Origin: CBDCVN01 sp965223585
GTDB taxonomy: Bacteria > Deinococcota > Deinococci > Deinococcales > Trueperaceae
Direction: 5' to 3'
Length of the DNA: 64,000 nucleotides
Assembly (NCBI GenBank): GCA_965223585.1
Contig: CBDCWW010000022.1
Span: 372,001 to 436,000, forward strand
Numbering within the stretch: position 1 is the stretch's first letter; every line of letters starts with the position of its first letter. Positions 1 through 9,850 of this stretch are shown here, in pieces. Position numbers and translations under genes: made by a program. The notes beneath the pieces were generated by a model. The model saw only the letters and a program-made list of their open reading frames with translations. It did not search any database and was not told where the DNA came from.

Positions 1-1
1 C

Positions 2-682
2 AAGCTAAGTAATGAAGCTTCCATTTTCTTAGCAGGCATAACAGTTTACCATGTGCATGACACATCATTTTCTTCACAGCTACGCCGCAAAGCTGACGTT
101 GGATTTAATCGCTATTTAGCTCAGGATGGTGGTAATTTGGCCTCAGTACTTTATAGATTGAAAACGGCAAAACCTTCTTACTATCAACGCATAGTCAGAA
201 CAACACAGCAAATTGCTCCTTTCTTTAGCGATTTTGTCCTCGAGCCCGAAATAGAGAATCCTGACTACATAGAACTACGCTGGCTTTCAAAAAACTCTGA
301 CTACGAGTTTGGCGTACATCAGCTTTCAGATGGCACACTTAGAGCAATGGTGTTTATAACATTACTATTACAACCTGAAGAAAATTTGCCTAGTCTTATT
401 GTCATTGATGAGCCTGAACTTGGTTTACATCCTTACGCACTTAACATAGTAGTTGGTTTAGCCAAATCAGTAAGGCATCATGGTTCACAAATAATTTTAG
501 CAACACAGTCGGCTGCTCTGTTAGATCACTTTGAGCCTGAAGATATAATCGTAGTTGAGCAGAGACAAGGAGAATCTATCTTTAAACGCCACACTTCTGA
601 AGACCTGAAGGGATGGCTAGAAGATTACACCCTAAGCGAACTTTGGGAGAAAAATGTTCTAGGTGGACACCCTAGTCAATGA
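2..682 (+). CDS. AAA family ATPase (3' part; 5' end outside the window)
   Basis: The frame is open from the first bases of the window, so this is the C-terminal part of a larger protein; a GTG at 53 is only an internal codon. Visible motifs fit the AAA_21/SMC-like defence ATPase family: a YHVHDTS segment near the window edge, an ABC-like signature LSDGT (about codons 108-112 of the visible part), a Walker B IDEPELGLHP with the catalytic Glu, and a downstream switch region ILATQS. The Walker A loop must lie upstream. The stop overlaps the next gene by 4 nt, so the two are probably translationally coupled. Such ATPases with DUF4276 partners are found in defence islands; that role is inferred from family knowledge. 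Confidence 0.85.
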   Translation, partial: KLSNEASIFLAGITVYHVHDTSFSSQLRRKADVGFNRYLAQDGGNLASVLYRLKTAKPSYYQRIVRTTQQIAPFFSDFVLEPEIENPDYIELRWLSKNSDYEFGVHQLSDGTLRAMVFITLLLQPEENLPSLIVIDEPELGLHPYALNIVVGLAKSVRHHGSQIILATQSAALLDHFEPEDIIVVEQRQGESIFKRHTSEDLKGWLEDYTLSELWEKNVLGGHPSQ

Positions 683-1350
683 AGCTTATCCATGTTCTAG
701 TAGAAGGGCAAACTGAGCAAGCCTTTGTAAATCAAATCTTACAACCACACCTTCTAAGGCTTGGCATAATTGCGAACCCTGTTATTCTTTACACGAAACG
801 TACAAGCACAAGAAAGTATAAGGGAGGCATTCAAAGTTATCAAAAAGTTAGAAAACAAATACTAGAGTTGTTAGGTGATACACATGCTGTACTAGTAACA
901 ACCATGATAGATTTATATGGACTTCCAGAACACTTCCCAAATACAAAAATGATGCTTAATATAAAGGGTGTGGAAAAAGCTTTAGCACTTGAGAATGCCT
1001 TTACCAAAGATATAGATCATCCAAAATTTAAACCTTACCTTCAAGTACATGAATTTGAGGCACTACTGTTTAGCTATCCTAAAGTTTTTAGGCAGTTCTT
1101 CGATTCAAAAAAATATGATTCAAACATTGAGAATTTAGATAGAATCGCCCAGCAAATGCAACCTGAAGAGATTGATGAAGGTAAAGAAACAGCCCCATCT
1201 AAACGAATCACTGCTGAATTCCCTGAATATAAGGATCAAAAGGCTACGTTAGGACCTTTATTGGCTGAAGCAATTGGCTTAAAAACTATACGTGAAAAGT
1301 GTTCGCACTTTAATCAGTGGCTAAGCTTTCTAGAAAGGCTTGCTAAATGA
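679..1350 (+). CDS. DUF4276 family protein (TOPRIM-like partner of the ATPase)
   Basis: The 223-residue protein has the DUF4276 pattern: an N-terminal VEGQTE motif (Glu9), then TMIDLYGLPEHFP around Asp78, and a VHEFEALLFS motif near residue 125. The first two resemble the Glu and Asp motifs of TOPRIM folds such as the nuclease half of OLD proteins. It overlaps the ATPase stop by 4 nt, and its own stop overlaps metH by 4 nt. The coupling to the ATPase suggests an ATPase-nuclease pair, perhaps anti-phage; activity is not shown by the sequence. The coupling to metH looks like an insertion or fusion of an operon end rather than shared function. Confidence 0.8.
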   Translation: MKLIHVLVEGQTEQAFVNQILQPHLLRLGIIANPVILYTKRTSTRKYKGGIQSYQKVRKQILELLGDTHAVLVTTMIDLYGLPEHFPNTKMMLNIKGVEKALALENAFTKDIDHPKFKPYLQVHEFEALLFSYPKVFRQFFDSKKYDSNIENLDRIAQQMQPEEIDEGKETAPSKRITAEFPEYKDQKATLGPLLAEAIGLKTIREKCSHFNQWLSFLERLAK

Positions 1351-4300
1351 AAACACAAATTTCAGAAATTCTAAAAGAACGCATACTTGTCCTTGATGGC
1401 GCTATGGGCACAATGATTCAACGCCACACCCTAAGTGAAAAGGACTTTAGAGGTAATCAGTTCAAGAATCACCCTGCTAACCTTCAAGGCGCTAATGACA
1501 TCCTATGTTTAACCCAGCCTGAGATAATTCGTAATATTCATAGTTGTTACCTCGAGGCAGGGGCAGACATAATTGAAACCAACACTTTTAATGCTACCAG
1601 CATTGGCCTAGCCGAGTACCAGCTCAATGAAGTTATTTACGATCTTAACTTTGAGGCTGCCAAACTTGCTAAAGAGGCTACCTTAGCTATTAGTGATCCA
1701 AATAAACCCCGCTTTGTCGCTGGCGCTCTTGGCCCTACCAACCGTATGGCTAGTATGTCTTCTGATGTAAATAACCCTAGTGCTAGGTTAGTAACCTTTG
1801 ATCAATTAGTTGAGACCTATGCAGAGCAAATTCGTGGACTAGTAGATGGTGGTGCTGATTTACTGCTAATCGAAACGGTCTATGACACTCTAAACTGTAA
1901 AGCTGCTATCTTTGCTGCTGAACAAGTTTTTACAGAAAAAAATAAACGTTTACCACTAATGATCTCTGGCACTATTACAGATGCTAGCGGACGCACACTT
2001 TCAGGACAAACTTTAGAGGCTTTCTTTATTTCTATTTCTCATATTGAGTTACTTAGTGTGGGCTTAAATTGTGCATTAGGTCCCCAAGAACTCCGTAGCT
2101 ATGTTGAAGAGTTATCAAAATTAGCACCCTTTTACACTAGTGCCTACCCTAATGCTGGCTTGCCTAATGCCTTTGGTGGCTACGATGAAACACCTCAAAG
2201 CATGATCGAGATTATGGGAGAATGGCTTAAGCAAGGTTGGGTAAATATTCTTGGTGGTTGTTGTGGTACTACGCCTGAACACATCAAGCTATTTTCTGAA
2301 GTAGCTGCTGAATACTCCCCACGTATACCTCCTGCAATTGAGTCCTTACCTCGCTTTAGTGGGCTCGAGCCCCTAACCATTCGTCCCGACAGTAACTTTA
2401 TGAATGTAGGCGAACGCACCAATGTAACAGGTTCAAAAAAGTTTGCTCGGCTTATTAAAGAAGAAAAGTATGAAGAGGCTTTAGAAGTAGCTAGGAATCA
2501 GGTTGAGGGGGGTGCACAAATCATTGATATCAATATGGATGAAGGTTTGCTCGAGTCTGAAAAAGTAATGACAACCTTCTTAAATTTTATAGCTAGCGAA
2601 CCTGATATTGCCAAACTACCTATTATGGTTGATTCCTCCAAATGGTCTGTACTAGAAGCAGGCTTAAAATGTATCCAAGGTAAAGGAGTGGTTAATTCTA
2701 TAAGTCTAAAAGAGGGTGAAGAAGCCTTTAAAAAACAAGCTAAACTTATACGCTGTTACGGTGCTGCAGTGGTAGTAATGGCTTTTGATGAGCAGGGACA
2801 AGCAGATAACTTCCAGAAACGTATCGATATTTGTAAGCGTGCCTATCATATTTTAGTTGATGAATTAGGCTTTCCACCTCAAGACATTATATTTGATCCT
2901 AATATCCTTACTGTGGCCACAGGCATCGAGGAACACAATAACTATGCCTTAGATTTTATAAATGCTGCTAGATGGATTAAAGAAAATCTTCCTAAAGCAC
3001 TTGTTTCTGGTGGAGTGAGTAATGTAAGTTTTTCCTTTAGAGGTAATAATACCGTACGCGAGGCTATGCATTCAGCCTTTCTATACCATGCTATTAAGGC
3101 TGGTTTGGATATGGGCATTGTTAACGCTGGAATGCTCGAGGTTTACGAAGAAATCCCTAAAGAACTCTTAGAACTTATAGAAGATGTTCTATTAAATCGC
3201 AATAGTGAAGCTACTGAGAATCTAGTTAACTTTGCTGAAACAGTTAAAAATAAGGGTAAAAGCAAGGTAAAAGACCTAAGCTGGCGTGAACAAAGTGTGC
3301 AAGAGCGTCTAAAACATGCACTCATTAAGGGCATTACAGAATACATTGAACAAGATGTTGAAGAATCTAGGCCCCTTTACAATAAAACCTTAGAAATAAT
3401 TGAAGGCCCTCTAATGGCTGGCATGAACGTAGTAGGTGATCTGTTTGGTGAGGGGAAAATGTTTTTGCCCCAAGTAGTAAAGAGTGCTAGGGTTATGAAA
3501 AAGGCTGTGGCTTACTTGTTGCCTCATCTTGAAGCTGAAAAGCAACTAACTGGTGATGCTACCCAAAGTGCAGGCAAAATTCTATTGGCTACTGTCAAAG
3601 GCGATGTTCACGATATTGGCAAAAACATTGTTGGTGTAGTACTAGGTTGCAATAACTATGAAATTATTGATTTAGGTGTTATGGTTCCTGCTGAGAAAAT
3701 CTTGCAAACTGCCCAAGAAGAAAATGTAAATATTATTGGTCTTTCGGGATTAATTACTCCTTCCTTAGATGAAATGGTGCATGTTGCTAAAGAAATGACC
3801 CGTCAAGGGTTTGAATTGCCTTTGCTTATTGGTGGTGCTACTACCTCCAGAGCCCACACTGCTGTAAAAATCGCCCCCAGCTACACTAACGAGGCTGTAC
3901 ATGTGCTTGACGCTAGTCGGGCCGTAGATGTTGTAAGCAAGCTATTAAACCCTGATGAGAAACCCCTATTTGCTGAAGGGGTGAAAATACAATATGAAAA
4001 AATCCGTGAGCAGCACTTTGCAAGGCAAGACAAGCAACACTTAATAAGTTTTGCAGAAGCCAAAGCTAATCGTCCCAAGCTTTGCTATGAAAACATCACT
4101 ACTCCTTCTTTTCTAGGAATTAAAACCTTTGCTGATTACCCTATAGAAAAACTTTTAGATTATATTGATTGGTCACCCTTTTTTATAGCTTGGGAAATGA
4201 GTGGCCGCTATCCTCAAATTTTTGATAATGAAGTGATTGGTAAAGAAGCTCGCAAACTTTTTGATGATGCTCGAGAAATGCTGCAAAACATTGTGACACA

Positions 4301-5015
4301 TAAAAAGTTTACAGCTAAAGCAGTCTTAGGCTTTTTCCCTGCTAATAGTCGTAATAGTGACATAGAAGTTTATAAGAATGAAGATCGTAAGCAGATTTTA
4401 ACCACTCTACATACACTAAGGCAACAACACAGCAAGCGCCAAGGGCAACACAATCTTGCCTTGGCTGATTTCATTGCTCCCAAAGATAGTTTAGTAACTG
4501 ATCATTTAGGAGCTTTTGCTGTAACTATACATGGTGCAGAAGAGCTTGCCAAAAACTATGTCAAAGACCATGATGATTATAGCAGTATTATGGTAAAAGT
4601 TTTAGCTGATAGGTTAGTTGAGGCTTTTGCTGAGCACATGCACGAAAGGGTGCGTAAAGAGTTCTGGGGCTATAGCAAAGATGAAAGCTTTAGCAATGAA
4701 GAGCTTATTAAAGAATCTTATAATGGTATTAGACCTGCACCCGGTTATCCTGCTTGTCCTGACCATACTGAGAAGGGCTTGCTGTGGAAGCTTTTAGAAG
4801 TAGAAAAGCACTCTGGCATTAAGCTTACTGAACACTATGCTATGTACCCTGCTGCTAGTGTAAGTGGGCTTTACTTTGCCCATCCTGAAAGTAAGTACTT
4901 TGGTGTAGGGAAAATTCTTAAAGATCAGGTTGAGGATTATGCTAAACGTAAAGGGATGACAGTGGAGAATGTAGAGCGGTGGTTGGCTCCTAACCTTGCC
5001 TATAATTCCAATTAA
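1347..5015 (+). CDS. metH: Methionine synthase, cobalamin-dependent
   Basis: The protein transfers the methyl group of 5-methyltetrahydrofolate through cobalamin to homocysteine. At 1222 residues it is full length and carries all modules in order: homocysteine-binding barrel (about 1-320) with the zinc cysteines C242, C305 and C306 (GLNC and GGCC motifs); pterin-binding domain (about 350-610); B12 cap (about 645-740); B12-binding domain with the DxHxxG motif at H755 (GDVHDIGKN); and the AdoMet reactivation domain (about 920-1220) ending with the conserved GYPACPDH motif. The ATG overlaps the stop of the DUF4276 gene (ATGA). No cobalamin riboswitch can sit directly upstream because coding sequence abuts it. 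Confidence 0.97.
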   Translation: MKTQISEILKERILVLDGAMGTMIQRHTLSEKDFRGNQFKNHPANLQGANDILCLTQPEIIRNIHSCYLEAGADIIETNTFNATSIGLAEYQLNEVIYDLNFEAAKLAKEATLAISDPNKPRFVAGALGPTNRMASMSSDVNNPSARLVTFDQLVETYAEQIRGLVDGGADLLLIETVYDTLNCKAAIFAAEQVFTEKNKRLPLMISGTITDASGRTLSGQTLEAFFISISHIELLSVGLNCALGPQELRSYVEELSKLAPFYTSAYPNAGLPNAFGGYDETPQSMIEIMGEWLKQGWVNILGGCCGTTPEHIKLFSEVAAEYSPRIPPAIESLPRFSGLEPLTIRPDSNFMNVGERTNVTGSKKFARLIKEEKYEEALEVARNQVEGGAQIIDINMDEGLLESEKVMTTFLNFIASEPDIAKLPIMVDSSKWSVLEAGLKCIQGKGVVNSISLKEGEEAFKKQAKLIRCYGAAVVVMAFDEQGQADNFQKRIDICKRAYHILVDELGFPPQDIIFDPNILTVATGIEEHNNYALDFINAARWIKENLPKALVSGGVSNVSFSFRGNNTVREAMHSAFLYHAIKAGLDMGIVNAGMLEVYEEIPKELLELIEDVLLNRNSEATENLVNFAETVKNKGKSKVKDLSWREQSVQERLKHALIKGITEYIEQDVEESRPLYNKTLEIIEGPLMAGMNVVGDLFGEGKMFLPQVVKSARVMKKAVAYLLPHLEAEKQLTGDATQSAGKILLATVKGDVHDIGKNIVGVVLGCNNYEIIDLGVMVPAEKILQTAQEENVNIIGLSGLITPSLDEMVHVAKEMTRQGFELPLLIGGATTSRAHTAVKIAPSYTNEAVHVLDASRAVDVVSKLLNPDEKPLFAEGVKIQYEKIREQHFARQDKQHLISFAEAKANRPKLCYENITTPSFLGIKTFADYPIEKLLDYIDWSPFFIAWEMSGRYPQIFDNEVIGKEARKLFDDAREMLQNIVTHKKFTAKAVLGFFPANSRNSDIEVYKNEDRKQILTTLHTLRQQHSKRQGQHNLALADFIAPKDSLVTDHLGAFAVTIHGAEELAKNYVKDHDDYSSIMVKVLADRLVEAFAEHMHERVRKEFWGYSKDESFSNEELIKESYNGIRPAPGYPACPDHTEKGLLWKLLEVEKHSGIKLTEHYAMYPAASVSGLYFAHPESKYFGVGKILKDQVEDYAKRKGMTVENVERWLAPNLAYNSN

Positions 5016-5061
5016 GGTACTCGATACTGGTTCATAAGGCTTTAAGAAGAAGGGTATTGAA

Positions 5062-7800
5062 ATGATTACTCATTTTGCTTTTGGTATTTTGACTATTTTG
5101 GCTGCTATGATTGTTATAGCGCAGGACGTTCACAACTTGGATAACAATTCTGTATCTGATAGTGGTGTGTTTGCCGAGGTGAATAATAAGCTAAGCGCAA
5201 GCATGGTAAACACTGTAGAGGATTTAGTAGAATATGCAAAAAAAGGGGGTAGGGTAGAAATTGCTGCTGGCAACTATGTTTTGAATGAACCTCTAGCACT
5301 TAGTAATGATGTTGAACTTATTGGGGCAGGACGTGATCAGACTTTTATAGTTTCAACAGCAGAGCGTTTTGGTGTTGGCTTTGAGGGTAATGGTGACTTT
5401 AAAGCGCAGGGCATTACCTTTGAGCATAAAGGTGATCTAACAGCACATATAGTTTGGGTACATGATGGGAAAGTAAACATTAATAGTTGTGCTTTCGTTG
5501 GGGGTGTTAAGGGAGAAGAAACTGCTGATACCCAATTGATTACTATTAGATTTCAGACCTTGAGGGGATCTGGATTATTGCTATCTGGTAATGTCACGGG
5601 TATAGTTAAAAATAGTATTGCTGAAGGTAATGGTTTGCATGGTATACAAGTTATAAGTATAGCGCGACCTAGGCTCAAGCAAAACATCCTAAAAAATAAT
5701 GCTCAAGATGGCATCGCATATCTAGGCAATGCAGAAGGCACAGCTATAGGTAATATCAGTGAGGGTAATGGTTTTAGTGGTATAGATATTCAAGGTAGAG
5801 CGCAGCCTAGACTCAAGCAAAACATTCTGAGAAACAACATACAAGCTGGCATTGCTTATTTTCATAATGCAGGAGGTATTGCTATCAGTAATGCAATTGA
5901 GGGAAATGGCCTTCATGGTATAGATATTCAAGATTATTCACAACCTAGGCTTGAGCGAAATACGCTACAAAATAACGCTAATGATGGCATATCTGTTAGG
6001 GAGGAAGCACAACCTAGGATTGAGCAAAACACTTTACAAAATAACTCTAGGATTGGTATTGCCTACTTTGAGAATTCAGGAGGTACTGCCTTAGGTAACA
6101 CCATTGAGGGGAGTGGTTCTTATGGCATATCTGTTGGAGATCAATCACAGCCTAGAATCGAGCAAAACACTATAAGAAATAATACTCAAGCTGGCATTTA
6201 CTATTTTGAGAGCGCAAAAGGTATTGCTGTGGGGAATGCAGTTGAAGAGAATAGTAAAGCTGGTATAGTTGTTAAAGGTGAAGCACAACCTAAACTTGAG
6301 CAGAACATCCTACGGAATAACACTCGAGCTGGCATTGACTACTTTGATAATGCCAAAGGTGTAGCTGTAAGCAATATTAGTGAGGGAAATGGTTCAAATG
6401 GTATATTTGTTGCAGATCAAGCACAACCAAGACTCGAGCAAAACATCTTAAGAAATAATACTAAAGTTGGCATTGCTTACTCAAACAATACAGGTGGTAT
6501 AGCTATAAATAACACTAGTGAGGGAAACGGCTGGTATGGTATAGGCGTCAAGGATGAAGCACAACCTAGGCTTGAGCAAAACATTCTTTTAAATAATACT
6601 AGGCATGGCATTATTTACTTGGGAAATGCAAGAGGTATGGTTGTGGGTAATACTAGTCAGGGAAATGGTTTGCATGGTATAGGTGTTGGAGATGAAGCGC
6701 AACCTAGACTCGAGCAAAACACTCTAAAAAATAATGCTGAAAATGGCATTGCCTATATTAAAAATGCTGGCGGTACAGCTGTGGATAATATTAGCGAAGG
6801 AAATGGTTTGCATGGCATACATGTTGCTGGTGAAGCACAACCTAAGCTCGAAAAAAATACCCTACGCAATAATAACTTATCTGGCATTATCTATGTTGAA
6901 AATTCAGGAGGCTTGGCCGTGAGTAATATCAGTGAAGATAATGATGGAAATGGTATTGGTGTTGGAGGCGGAGCTCAGCCTAGGTTAGAGCAAAACATCC
7001 TACAAAACAACACTCTAGTTGGCATTTCCTACATAGGGAATGCAGGAGGGATGGCTTTAGAGAACCTTAGTAAAGAAAATGATGGGCATGGTATAGAAAT
7101 TGCAGTAGAAGCGCAACCTAGGCTAGAAAGAAACATAGTACAAAATAATATTGAAAATGGCATTGTCTACTTTGGAAATACAGGAGGTATCGCCGTGAGC
7201 AATACCAGCGAGGGGAATGGCTTGACTGGGATATATGTCGGAGATGAAGCACAACCTAGGCTTGAGAAAAACATTTTGAAAAACAATATTTACTTTGGCC
7301 TTTCCTACGGCGAGAATGCAGGAGGTGTGGCTATAGGCAATATCAGCGAGGAAAATGGCTGGTATGGCATAGTTGTTGAAGGCCAAGCACAACCTAGACT
7401 CGAGCAAAATACTCTAAGAAATAATGCTGTTTCTGGCATAGTTTACAATGAAAATGCGAGAGGCACAGCTTTTGGCAACATTAGTGAAAAAAACGGCAGG
7501 GATGGCATTACTGTTCAAGGTGAAGCACAACCTAGACTTGAGCAAAACACCTTGCGAGATAACGATGGATCTGGGATTGCCTACTTTGAGAGTTCAGGGG
7601 GCATGGTCGTGAATAACATCAGTGAAAGGAATGGTTGGCACGGTATAGATATTAAAGATGAAGCACAACCTAGACTAGAAAATAATACTCTGCATAACAA
7701 TGAACTCTACGGTATTTACATTAATCCAGATGGTTTGCCTAACCCCTTCATTGGTCAAAACACTTTCAGTAACAATAAAAAAGGTGATACCAATCAATAA
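5062..7800 (+). CDS. Secreted right-handed beta-helix protein with 46-residue repeats
   Basis: A 912-residue exported protein. Residues 1-20 form a signal peptide. Residues about 50-130 resemble the start of pectate-lyase/NosD-like helices (GGRVEIAAGNYVLNEPL, IGAG). From about residue 180 it is made of tandem units of about 46 residues (two helix coils of 23), each with the consensus NISEGNGLHGI - AQPRLEQN(I/T)LRNN - GIAYFENAGG, ending in a capping segment NPFIGQNTFSNN. No catalytic residues can be assigned. A strong purine-rich site (AGAAGAAGG) precedes the ATG. A paralogue with the same repeat lies on the opposite strand at 42715-45630. Function is unknown; surface adhesion or glycan binding is a guess. 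Confidence 0.85.
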   Translation: MITHFAFGILTILAAMIVIAQDVHNLDNNSVSDSGVFAEVNNKLSASMVNTVEDLVEYAKKGGRVEIAAGNYVLNEPLALSNDVELIGAGRDQTFIVSTAERFGVGFEGNGDFKAQGITFEHKGDLTAHIVWVHDGKVNINSCAFVGGVKGEETADTQLITIRFQTLRGSGLLLSGNVTGIVKNSIAEGNGLHGIQVISIARPRLKQNILKNNAQDGIAYLGNAEGTAIGNISEGNGFSGIDIQGRAQPRLKQNILRNNIQAGIAYFHNAGGIAISNAIEGNGLHGIDIQDYSQPRLERNTLQNNANDGISVREEAQPRIEQNTLQNNSRIGIAYFENSGGTALGNTIEGSGSYGISVGDQSQPRIEQNTIRNNTQAGIYYFESAKGIAVGNAVEENSKAGIVVKGEAQPKLEQNILRNNTRAGIDYFDNAKGVAVSNISEGNGSNGIFVADQAQPRLEQNILRNNTKVGIAYSNNTGGIAINNTSEGNGWYGIGVKDEAQPRLEQNILLNNTRHGIIYLGNARGMVVGNTSQGNGLHGIGVGDEAQPRLEQNTLKNNAENGIAYIKNAGGTAVDNISEGNGLHGIHVAGEAQPKLEKNTLRNNNLSGIIYVENSGGLAVSNISEDNDGNGIGVGGGAQPRLEQNILQNNTLVGISYIGNAGGMALENLSKENDGHGIEIAVEAQPRLERNIVQNNIENGIVYFGNTGGIAVSNTSEGNGLTGIYVGDEAQPRLEKNILKNNIYFGLSYGENAGGVAIGNISEENGWYGIVVEGQAQPRLEQNTLRNNAVSGIVYNENARGTAFGNISEKNGRDGITVQGEAQPRLEQNTLRDNDGSGIAYFESSGGMVVNNISERNGWHGIDIKDEAQPRLENNTLHNNELYGIYINPDGLPNPFIGQNTFSNNKKGDTNQ

Positions 7801-8349
7801 GTGTAAATGCCACAGGATATAGGGTAGTATCATAGGCTAGCATTGTTGATGAGATAAGAAGATAGTTCAAACAAACATTTACTAAGGAAGAAAATGTCTC
7901 AAGTTAAACTAGCACCTTTAGGGTAATAATTCTTTACGATGAAGCTGACGGGTAACCAATACAAAGATTTAGCTCGAGCAAAAACAAAACAAATAGCTAA
8001 CACAACAGACCTAAGTATAGAAGAAGTTGAAAAGCTTTGACTTTTATTAGTTAAGGTGGCTGTTTTTTGCATAACCTTGACAAATAATGAATAATAGGGT
8101 AAAATTAAAAAATAATCAAATTAAAAGTTTAAACGAATCATACAAAGGGTTTGAAAATATTAACTTTGCGTTAGTAAATTTATGTAACTCCTGAATAATC
8201 CTATTGCAGCATTGGCATTTTGCATTGACTATGTTAAGCTGAACAAAGCAGTGAAGGCGGTTGAAAACCGCAAAGTAAACCGCCTTCGTTGAAACCGTCT
8301 TTCCGCACTTAAATATTAAGTGCGGAAAGCAGGCTTTAGGTACTTAGTG
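7801..8349. other. Intergenic region with hairpins and a short ORF remnant
   Basis: No convincing gene is present. A 33-codon ORF at 7939-8040 starts MKLTGNQYKDLARAKTKQ and may be a remnant of a larger gene; its similarity to effector-associated domains is too weak to name. Towards the right end two strong dyads follow one another (8253-8287 and 8299-8329), described separately. Confidence 0.5.
8253..8329. repeat. Pair of palindromes: GCGG hairpin and CTTTCCGCACTTAA hairpin
   Basis: The first dyad has arms GAAGGCGGTT (8253-8262) and AACCGCCTTC (8278-8287). The second is a perfect 14-bp stem, CTTTCCGCACTTAA and its complement around a 3-nt loop (8299-8329). The second motif recurs at 46675-46727 with an even longer stem, so it is a dispersed element rather than a simple terminator. 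It sits between two convergent genes and may also end transcription. Confidence 0.7.
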
Positions 8350-9687
8350 TCAAAAAATACCCTGAATAATTTCTGCTAAAGGCTTACTAGATTGCCTCTC
8401 AATATACTCAATCCACACTTGTTCAATAATATCAATTAGTAAAGCATTAGTATCTGGTACAGCAGCGTCAGCCAACTCTGCCAGCTTAACTCCTTGTAAA
8501 GAGGGAGCAGCTTCAGAAACAGCAATTTGCTCTTCTTTACTTAGTAGAGGTGTATCTAATCCTACAGGAAAACCCACTGTGGCTAATTTGGAAATATGAT
8601 TGTCAGGCTCAGAAAGGTAATTGGCTAATACTAAAGCTGCAGCAGGATGGGGTGCATTTATAGGGATACTGATGAAACTTTTATTTGTAATCATACCTTT
8701 TTCAGGAAAAATTATGTTCTGAGCTGTTTCAGGTAGCGAACCGTTTTCTATACTTATAGCAGCATCGTAAACTCCAAAACGACAAAACATATCTACTTCA
8801 CCATTTACGAAAAGTGTTTCATTTACTGCACCGTTTTCAGGGTAAATAGGTGAACCACGCTTGCCTTCTATGCCACTTCCACCTAATAGAAATGGCTCGA
8901 GCCTCTTCAAGAACTCAAAACCGGGAGTAGCAATACGGGTAAGCTCCTCTAAGCCAAGTTCATCAGCACTCAACTGAAAAGGTTCAAAATTAGTACCATC
9001 AGGATTAAAAGCATAAAGTACACTTTGCACAAAGGTATTACCCTCAAAATGGGGTGGTTTTATATAAGTAAATCGACCGGGGTTCTGCCGTAGGTAAGCT
9101 TCTAATGCTTGAAAATCTTTAGGAGCATTTTCATCTGGCAAACGAGCTAAGTCAATAGTACAAATATATTGCTCACCCGACCAAGGTATTTCTTGTGCTT
9201 CCGTAGGATATCCAAGGTCATAGAGATTTATTTTTGCACGTGGGTCTTCAGGATCAAGAAAAAAATATTTAGAATTAGGGAGCTTATCAGCAAAAGGACC
9301 AAAAGTTAAATCTTGACTAGCTAGGCTAAAAAAGTTTTCACCATTAATCCATATTGCATCCACTGAACCTTGACCAATTCCACGACCTGTAGCTACTTCA
9401 GCTAGAATTAAATCAATTGCATCGCGAGTATTAACTATTCTCGAGCTCTTTAGCCTTATACCAAGCTTAGCTAAGTCTGGCACAACTATAGTATCAATCC
9501 AAATATTTAGTTCCTCACTGCCACCCCAATAAAACCAATTAACTTCACCTTCAGTTCGAGCTTGCTCCAGTATTTCTTCCCAAGAAAGCTTTCCTGATAG
9601 AAATTCACTCCGAAAAGTCTCCACATCCAAATTCTCAACTTGAGCAAATGCTAAACTGATAAATACCAAACTAATTAAAAAACGCAT
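8350..9687 (-). CDS. ABC transporter substrate-binding protein, YnjB-like
   Basis: A 445-residue exported protein with a signal peptide of about 15-16 residues (MRFLISLVFISLAFAQ). The mature part has motifs typical of the YnjB/COG4134 group of extracellular solute-binding proteins: NWFYWGGSEELNIWID, a stretch ending GQGSVDAIWINGENF, and a C-terminal region with PVGLDTPLL. A clear Shine-Dalgarno (AAGGAG) lies 8-10 nt before the ATG. It is followed on the same strand, 163 nt upstream, by an ABC ATPase gene, and together they should form an import system, but no permease gene is present nearby. The ligand is not deducible; thiamine-like or metal substrates are only possibilities. Confidence 0.85.
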   Translation of the reverse strand: MRFLISLVFISLAFAQVENLDVETFRSEFLSGKLSWEEILEQARTEGEVNWFYWGGSEELNIWIDTIVVPDLAKLGIRLKSSRIVNTRDAIDLILAEVATGRGIGQGSVDAIWINGENFFSLASQDLTFGPFADKLPNSKYFFLDPEDPRAKINLYDLGYPTEAQEIPWSGEQYICTIDLARLPDENAPKDFQALEAYLRQNPGRFTYIKPPHFEGNTFVQSVLYAFNPDGTNFEPFQLSADELGLEELTRIATPGFEFLKRLEPFLLGGSGIEGKRGSPIYPENGAVNETLFVNGEVDMFCRFGVYDAAISIENGSLPETAQNIIFPEKGMITNKSFISIPINAPHPAAALVLANYLSEPDNHISKLATVGFPVGLDTPLLSKEEQIAVSEAAPSLQGVKLAELADAAVPDTNALLIDIIEQVWIEYIERQSSKPLAEIIQGIF

Positions 9688-9850
9688 AAATATTTTCTCC
9701 TTAAATTTCTGGTTATACCTTTTCTGGCATTTAGAAAGTAGAGTGTGCTTTGTTTTTAGTAATTACTTAACTTTAATTTCAGCTAGATTACACTATTTGC
9801 TTCTTAAAACACACCACTACATAATAAGTGCGCTCCCACTTTTAGTTTGC

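Noticed and set aside
53..55. GTG at 53 as a start of the ATPase
   Set aside because: The frame is open to the window edge and upstream residues continue the family pattern (NEASIFLAGITVYHVHD).
7939..8040. 33-codon ORF as an effector-associated domain gene
   Set aside because: Too short and only vaguely similar at the first few residues.
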